Below the pieces are notes generated by a model. The model was not told where the DNA came from. It saw nothing but the letters and a program-made list of their open reading frames with translations, and ran no database searches. A program made the position numbers and the translations under genes. A DNA stretch of 56,760 bases from Alphaproteobacteria bacterium (lineage in GTDB: Bacteria; Pseudomonadota; Alphaproteobacteria; TMED109): contig JAJEGJ010000111.1 of assembly GCA_022819905.1 (NCBI GenBank), positions 1 to 56,760 on the forward strand. Reading direction: 5' to 3'. Positions 51,760-56,760 of the stretch are shown piece by piece. Positions within the stretch are counted from its first letter, which is position 1, and each line of letters starts with the position of its first letter.

Positions 51760-52629
51760 TCAACGAAACGTGACCATGGCCTCCGATTCGCCGCTCGGGA
51801 GCCCCGTGTAGCGCACCGTGATGGTGCGTCCCGCTTCCGTAGGGCGGAAGGTTCCCATGGCGCCCAGACTGAGCACGTCGCCAGGACGCAATCGCTCGCC
51901 CTGGGCGTTCACGTGTTCGACAAGCCACAACACGACATTCAAGGGGTGGCCCAAAATCGCGGTCCCCCTGGCGCGCTGGATTTCGCGTCCCGTGTCGTCG
52001 ACCGTGACGGATTCCATGTTCCCGAGCGCCTCGATGAATGCCGTGGTCGGCTCGACGGGAATGCCCTCGCCGACCACGCCGTGCCGCGACACCACGTTGT
52101 AGCCGGCGATCGTCGCAAGGTTCAGCGGCTCTCCTTCGGCCACGATCAGGTCGAGCAGCTCGACGAACGGAATCACTTCACCGAGATAACGCACGGCTTC
52201 CTCCGGCGTGCGCGCCTCGTTGATCCGTTCGTCGGCAACCGTCACGATCAGATCGGCCTCGTAGACTGACCGGACGCCGAAGTCCGCCTCGATTTCGGTT
52301 CCCGATGGCAGCAACATCGACTTGAACAGCACGCCGCCCACCGGCTCGGCAGCGCCGAACCGATCCTGCAGTGGCTTGTTGGTCAGACCAGCCTTGTATC
52401 CCGCTCGGTCTCCGAGTGTCTCGCTGAGCAAGGCGAGGTACTTGCCTTGGGCGCAGTAGCCATCCTCAAGGGACGTGCCGTCGGGATAGCTGGGCCCGGG
52501 AGTCTTCGTGAGGAAGGCCTCGACGGTTGCATCGACGATTCCATCGTCGGGACATGCCGTCGCGGTAGCGACGGAGAGAAGAACCCCCAAAGCCGCAAGA
52601 AGCCCAATTCGCTTGATTCGGATGGTCAT
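51760..52629 (-). CDS. Exported 2-keto-4-pentenoate hydratase-like protein (FAH superfamily)
   Basis: This is a 289-residue protein with an evident signal peptide (RIGLLAALGVLLSVATATAC). The mature part follows the MhpD/DmpE pattern: ETLGDRAGYKAGLTNKPLQD, VGGVLFKSMLLPSGTEIEAD, FGVRSVYEADLIVTVADERI, EVIPFVELLDLI, and the C-terminal RGTAILGHPLNVVLWLVEHV with LRPGDVLSLGAMGTF. The cytoplasmic relatives hydrate 2-hydroxypentadienoate in catechol meta-cleavage. Export is unusual. The metal-binding Glu pattern is only partly recognisable, so catalysis is uncertain. It is divergent from the oxidoreductase at 52716. Confidence 0.8.
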   Translation of the reverse strand: MTIRIKRIGLLAALGVLLSVATATACPDDGIVDATVEAFLTKTPGPSYPDGTSLEDGYCAQGKYLALLSETLGDRAGYKAGLTNKPLQDRFGAAEPVGGVLFKSMLLPSGTEIEADFGVRSVYEADLIVTVADERINEARTPEEAVRYLGEVIPFVELLDLIVAEGEPLNLATIAGYNVVSRHGVVGEGIPVEPTTAFIEALGNMESVTVDDTGREIQRARGTAILGHPLNVVLWLVEHVNAQGERLRPGDVLSLGAMGTFRPTEAGRTITVRYTGLPSGESEAMVTFR

Positions 52630-52715
52630 AGCGGCGACACCCGCTTTTGCTCGAGGTCAGGAGCGGTAGATAAAGGCAGTCGGGCCGGTAATCTAGCGAT
52701 GCGGAGGAAAAAACC

Positions 52716-53699
52716 TTGAGCAAGACGACCGTCAAGGCAATTCGAATTCACCAGACGGGTGGTCCGGACGCCATGCGCTGGGAGGATGTCGCCATCGGCG
52801 CTCCGGGCGCGGGCGAGGTGCGACTCCGGCATACCGCGGTCGGGCTGAACTACATCGATGTTCAGCAACGGTCCGGCGGCTATCCGATGAAGGACTTGCC
52901 GGTCGTCCTGGGCATGGAAGGTGCCGGCGTTATCGAAGAGGTCGGGCCCGACGTGACCGGTTTCGTTGCCGGCGACCGCGTGTCCTACTGCATGGAGCGC
53001 GGCAGCTATTCCGAGCAACGGGTGATCGGCGCCAAGTGCTTGATAAAGCTGGACGACAGGACGACCGAAGAGAGCGCCGCCGCCTCCACGCTTCAGGGGC
53101 TGACCGCCCATTATCTGGTGCGCGACCTGTACAAGGTGAAACCCGGTGACGTCGCGCTTGTCCACGCTGCAGCCGGCGGTGTCGGGCTGCTGGTCTCGCA
53201 ATGGGCGAAGCATCTCGGCGCGACGGTGATCGGCACGGTCGGGACCAGAGAAAAGGCTGAGCTGGCCCAAGCTCACGGATGTGACCACCCGATCCTCTAT
53301 CGCGAGGTCGATTTCGGCGAAGCGGTGCTTGGGCTCACCAATGGAAAGGGTGTCAACGTTGTCTATGACTCGGTCGGCAAGGACACATTCGACACAGGCA
53401 TCGACATATTGGCCGAACGCGGCTGGATGGTGTCCTTCGGCCAGTCCTCGGGCCCGGCCCCGGCCCTGAATACCGCCCGTCTGGCGATGAAGGCGAAGCA
53501 TGTCACCCGCGGTGGCCTGTACTATTTCGTCAAGGATGCGGAGGTTCGCGCGCGCAACGCCGCAGAGCTGTTCGGCCTGATCGCCGACGGAGTCCTGAAG
53601 GTCGAGATCAACCAGCGTTACCAGCTGAGCGATGCGGCTCAGGCTCACGCTGACCTTGAAGCGCGCAAGACCACCGGTTCCACGATTCTGACGCCGTAA
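52716..53699 (+). CDS. NADPH:quinone oxidoreductase (zeta-crystallin-like MDR)
   Basis: This is a 327-residue protein starting at TTG 52716, about 9 nt after GGAGG. N-terminal GroES-like domain: GPDAMRWEDVAIGAPGAGEV, then LNYIDVQQRSGGYPM and LPVVLGMEGAGVIEEVGPDV. The nucleotide-binding domain has HAAAGGVGLLVSQWAKHLGA near 148-167 and VVYDSVGKDTFDTGIDILAE. No structural-zinc cysteine cluster is present, as expected for QOR. It reduces quinones or enones with NADPH, and the true substrate is unknown. It lies head to head with the exported hydratase-like gene. Confidence 0.93.
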   Translation: MSKTTVKAIRIHQTGGPDAMRWEDVAIGAPGAGEVRLRHTAVGLNYIDVQQRSGGYPMKDLPVVLGMEGAGVIEEVGPDVTGFVAGDRVSYCMERGSYSEQRVIGAKCLIKLDDRTTEESAAASTLQGLTAHYLVRDLYKVKPGDVALVHAAAGGVGLLVSQWAKHLGATVIGTVGTREKAELAQAHGCDHPILYREVDFGEAVLGLTNGKGVNVVYDSVGKDTFDTGIDILAERGWMVSFGQSSGPAPALNTARLAMKAKHVTRGGLYYFVKDAEVRARNAAELFGLIADGVLKVEINQRYQLSDAAQAHADLEARKTTGSTILTP

Positions 53700-53804
53700 G
53701 CCACCCGGCGGGCCTGCGCGCGAGGCCGGCGCACAGGGGTCGGTCGCGTCTATCACCATGGCCATGCTACGGACCGGCCGCACCTGTGCTTGGAGAATTC
53801 GATC

Positions 53805-54593
53805 ATGCCGCCAGACGCCTTTGACGTAACTGACAAGGTGGTGTTCATAACCGGCGCGGGACGCGGCATCGGCAAGGGCATTGCCCAGGTGCTCGCCGAG
53901 GCGGGTGCCGACGTCGCCGTCAATGCCCTGACTCCACGCCACGTCGAGAGCGTCGCGGCCGAGATTGCTGCCACAAGTGGCCGACGCGTGATCCCCGTGA
54001 TAGCCGATGTCACCAGGAATGACGGCGTGGAACAGGCAGTGGGCACCGTCATGGATGCCTTCGGACGGATTGACGTGCTGATCAACAATCTGGGAGACGC
54101 CATTCGCAAGCCGCTGGTGGCCCTGCCCGGGGAGGAAACTGCCCCACTGACCGATGAGGAGCTCAAGCTCGTCATGGACGTCAATCTGACCGAGGCGATC
54201 CTGTGCACGCGGGCCGTGGGGCCGCACATGCTGGAGCGGCGTTCCGGCAAGGTGATCAACATCTCGTCCTGGACCGCCCGGCAAGGCGGGGGCGACATGG
54301 TCGTCTACTCGATTGCCAAGACCGGCCTGGCTGGATTTACCCGGGCGCAAGCGCTCGAATGGGCACCATATGGCGTGCATGTGAACAGCATCGCGCCGGG
54401 CATCTTTCCGGATCCGGTAACGGTCGGCGACGATGGCGTGAGGCAAGCCCGGGACATGGCTGCCTGCAGCGTTCCCTTGGCCCGCCCCGGCGAGTTGCGT
54501 GAGGTGGGTTATCTCGCGCTCTATCTCGCCTCCCCCGCATCAAGCTACATGACGGGACAGACCATTGTGCTTGACGGCGGCATGAGTCTCTAG
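53805..54593 (+). CDS. Short-chain dehydrogenase/reductase
   Basis: This is a 262-residue SDR. ATG 53805 with GGAG 9 nt upstream is preferred over TTG 53790. The classical elements are complete: TGAGRGIGKGIAQ (cofactor), NNLGDAI, ISSWTARQ with the catalytic Ser, and VYSIAKTGLAGF with the Tyr-x-x-x-Lys pair, ending SSYMTGQTIVLDGGMSL. The length and the Asn-Ala-Leu after the second strand (NALTPRHV) suggest NADP(H). Family members reduce 3-oxoacyl or keto substrates. Its place between two FAH-like genes suggests a shared catabolic route, which is inference. Confidence 0.95.
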   Translation: MPPDAFDVTDKVVFITGAGRGIGKGIAQVLAEAGADVAVNALTPRHVESVAAEIAATSGRRVIPVIADVTRNDGVEQAVGTVMDAFGRIDVLINNLGDAIRKPLVALPGEETAPLTDEELKLVMDVNLTEAILCTRAVGPHMLERRSGKVINISSWTARQGGGDMVVYSIAKTGLAGFTRAQALEWAPYGVHVNSIAPGIFPDPVTVGDDGVRQARDMAACSVPLARPGELREVGYLALYLASPASSYMTGQTIVLDGGMSL

Positions 54594-54910
54594 GTCGTTG
54601 TGCCGTCGGACGATCGAACCCGCTGACGCGATGCGACGTTCGCGACTAGCCCGGCCGCCACCATTGGAGCACCGCTCCTCCTGGCGGACATGGCGGCCCG
54701 GTAGCGCGCCCGGACCGCGAACTGGGCCACGGCCAAGACCGACATCCCCCGCGACCATTTGCCCTCTTCGCTCAAGACGAGGCGGCAGCGCCGGGCCGGG
54801 TCAGCGCGCGCCGCTGGATCGCCTGCCGTAGAGGAACATTGCGGAGCCCGGATCGGCGAGACGGAACCCGCCAAGACCCGGTCAAGAAAGAGCGTTCCTG
54901 CGAGGCGCCC
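54594..54910. other. Convergent gap between SDR and the FAA-hydrolase-like gene
   Basis: About 317 bp between two converging genes. Only Arg/Pro-rich antisense frames appear, and nothing I can call. Confidence 0.4.
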
Positions 54911-56089
54911 CTAATTCACGTCGCCGGCGATCGGGACGATCTCGACCTGGATGCTGCCGAGATAGGTCCCGGAAGCGTCAATCCGATCACCGACCTTGAG
55001 GTAGGTGCCTGCGGCACGCTGCGTGTCGGCCCACGCCTCGACCGCCGCGCGGATGTCGTCCGCGCTCATGGCAGCGGGGTCATCGGGCGGCGCTGGCGCG
55101 CGAAAGGCGGTGCCGGACGGCGTGCCGGTGAGCAACACCATGCCTGACTCCCAAGCGCCGCGCGGCAGCAGGCGGATCGGTGCACCGCGGTAGGAAAAAT
55201 TGCGTCGTTCTTCGGCGGTGAAGGATCGGCGGATCAGCGCGTCGGCATCTTCGGTCATGCTGCTGACCCGTTCCTGCTGGCGGGTCTCGCCGTTGACGGC
55301 AAGGCGAATCTCGACCTAGTCCTGGAAAGCAGCCCGGTCGAACGGCACCACAACATAATCTGCCATCTGCATGCGGTCGGGGCCGCTCTTCGCGATGGCC
55401 AACGAAGCAACTCCCGCATCGCTCTTGACGACCCCCGGGTACAGGTTGCCGACCAGGCTGTAGCGGTCGGTCATGTCCGTGACCAGGACGAAACCGATCA
55501 CTGCGTCGTCGAGATCGGTCGCCGAGGCGATCTGCCGGTCCACCACCACGCCGAGTTCGACCTCGTAATCGAACAGGCCGCCCGGCGTGTCGGCCACTTG
55601 CGCGACCGATGGTCCGCCGGGGGCGAATTTCGCGAACAGGAACGGCTGTCGCGGGGGCGCCCCAGCCTCGACCGCATGGGCCGGATAGTTGACCGCGGTC
55701 GCGACGTGCTGTCCCCGTGTGTCCATCGGTCTGATCAGGTCCGACTTGTCGAGGTCGAACGCCTTGCCGCTGCTGACCGCATTGCCGACCAGCTTGACCA
55801 GCTCCGCCAACGAGATTCCAGCGAACAGGTCCAGCGGCTGGCTCGGGTAGGTAACGAGGACAGCGCTCAGGTCGACTGCCGTTACGGCCTCCCCTTTATC
55901 CCGGACCACGGCAAGCACGTGCGGCGTGCCAGCGACCATCGTCCGGGCCAATGTGAGCCCTTGATCCAGCGGCAGGATCCCGGCGTCGTCCTGTGCGGAG
56001 ACCGCAATCGGACCGACGCAAACTGCAATCACGAGAATCGATGAAAGCTTCACGAGGTCTCCGACAATCGGCAGGCGGCGCATCTTCAA
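54911..56089 (-). pseudogene. Exported fumarylacetoacetate hydrolase-family protein interrupted by an in-frame TAG
   Basis: One minus-strand frame runs from ATG 56089 to 54911 but contains TAG at 55316-55318. The N-part (257 codons) has a signal peptide (LSSILVIAVCVGPIAVSAQ) and FAH features: PFLFAKFAPGGPSVAQ, GGLFDYEVELGVVVDRQI (metal-binding E-x-E), DAVIGFVLVTDMTDRYSLV. After the TAG the same frame continues without a break as VEIRLAVNGETRQQERVSSM, then GMVLLTGTPSGTAF and YLKVGDRIDASGTYLGSIQV, the normal C-terminus. The TAG most simply replaces a sense codon such as TTG. It is either a recent pseudogene, a readthrough gene or a sequencing error. Confidence 0.85.
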
Positions 56090-56362
56090 ATCCCCCGACA
56101 GCGAGCCACAGCAACGGCCTGACGTTTAGTCGCGCGACGACGAGTGTCAAGCGGCGGCGGCCCAAGGTTTCGCCCTGGGACAGTTGCTTGCGACCGGGCC
56201 GCAACGGCCGCTGGAAGTCTGGTTCCTGAAGTGCCGTCGCCCCGCCGATGCCCTGGTCTCCTGGCGCGAACCCGGCTGCGGCGATCTCGATTTGCATGCC
56301 GTCCAAGACCCGCCCGCGTGTATAGTTTCGGGGCTCTTGACTGTGTGCGAGGACATCACTCG

Positions 56363-56760
56363 ATGGGCACGATGCCGCCCGGTAGCAGGGAGACTGCAGA
56401 TTTCGACCTTCACTCGTTCTTTCCCTATCTCGTCCGCGTCTACTACCGCGCAGTAAGCTCCTCGATCACCGACATCTACGCTTCCCGCTACGGTCTGTCC
56501 GTCTCCGAATGGCGCACCATGGCAGTCCTCGGATCCGATCGGATTTCCGCCACTGACATCGTCGCTCGGTCCAGCATGAACAAGGTGAATGTCAGCCGCG
56601 CTATCAACGGACTGCGCAAGGCGGGTTATCTGCGTCGCGAAATTGACGGCAGTGACCGGCGCCGGGCAGTGCTTCGTCTCACGGACGACGGCCTCGACGT
56701 GCTCCGCACTCTGGTCCCGCTGGTGCGTGAACGCGAGGCACAACTGTTGAGTGGCTTGAC
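56363..56760 (+). CDS. MarR-family transcriptional regulator, 5' part (runs off the right edge)
   Basis: From ATG 56363 (or ATG 56372) 132 codons are visible without a stop. The winged-helix domain is clear: YGLSVSEWRTMAVLGSDRIS, ATDIVARSSMNKVNVSRAIN as the recognition helix region, GLRKAGYLRREIDGSDRRRA with the wing DxRR, and VLRLTDDGLDVLRTLVPLVR. MarR proteins repress nearby catabolic or efflux genes and release DNA on binding small aromatic acids. It is divergent from the FAA-hydrolase-like gene across a 273 bp gap, the natural place for its operator, and probably controls that gene. Confidence 0.9.
   Translation, partial: MGTMPPGSRETADFDLHSFFPYLVRVYYRAVSSSITDIYASRYGLSVSEWRTMAVLGSDRISATDIVARSSMNKVNVSRAINGLRKAGYLRREIDGSDRRRAVLRLTDDGLDVLRTLVPLVREREAQLLSGL

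Noticed and set aside
1-56760. CRISPR array or rRNA genes
   Set aside because: No regularly spaced direct repeats of 23-40 bp and no rRNA-like sequence were seen.

Overview
The window is high-GC proteobacterial DNA, best read as an alphaproteobacterium. The basis is the block dcd - murA - DUF2948 - hisG - hisD - UPF0262 - infA - maf - yacG - tRNA-Phe at 33.9-40.0 kb, an arrangement I associate with that class. I cannot name the genus.

Layout. (1) Positions 1-4260 are an element edge: the tail of one tyrosine recombinase overlaps a second complete one, followed by a two-gene cargo unit made of a glycine-zipper membrane protein and a GIY-YIG-like protein. (2) Positions 4261-5054 are a gene-free convergent gap with three related perfect palindromes, a candidate oriT or other DNA-processing site. 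(3) Positions 5055-28757 are an almost gapless minus-strand conjugation operon of F type. In transcription order it holds a multi-HTH regulator, traA, L, E, K, B, V, C, an HD-like gene, trbI, an S26 protease, traW, U, trbC, traN, F, H, G, ssb, traD (coupling protein), traI (MobF relaxase) and a small relaxosome-like protein. No replication or partition gene is seen, so an integrative conjugative element is more likely than a plasmid. (4) Positions 28.8-33.9 kb are a graveyard: an IS630-type transposase remnant, a broken DUF262/DUF1524 (GmrSD-like) gene, a possible phage fragment, an AlpA-type regulator, and a P4-type integrase beside tRNA-Phe, which is the probable insertion target. (5) Positions 34.0-42.0 kb are chromosomal core: quality control, translation initiation, histidine synthesis, murein synthesis, dCTP deaminase and an ABC exporter. 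(6) Positions 42.4-45.5 kb are a complete polar amino acid ABC importer. (7) Positions 45.9-49.2 kb hold a decayed Phd/PIN toxin-antitoxin pair, then a porin, FMN-binding and PepSY-TM operon with a Fur-box-like site upstream. (8) Positions 49627-49929 are a tRNA-Thr(GGU) gene split by a 228-nt group I intron. (9) Positions 50.4-56.8 kb look like a small catabolic neighbourhood: a DehI-like dehalogenase, an exported hydratase-like protein, a quinone oxidoreductase, an SDR, an exported FAA-hydrolase-like gene interrupted by an in-frame TAG, and the start of a MarR regulator.

The strongest unusual item is the group I intron after the anticodon of tRNA-Thr(GGU). P1, P2 and P7 can be drawn by eye, and the conserved core closely resembles the small bacterial tRNA introns. 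The next most interesting items are the membrane protein/GIY-YIG pair, the palindrome cluster in the convergent gap, a conjugation-operon HD protein that has lost its HD dyad, and two exported FAA/hydratase-type proteins.
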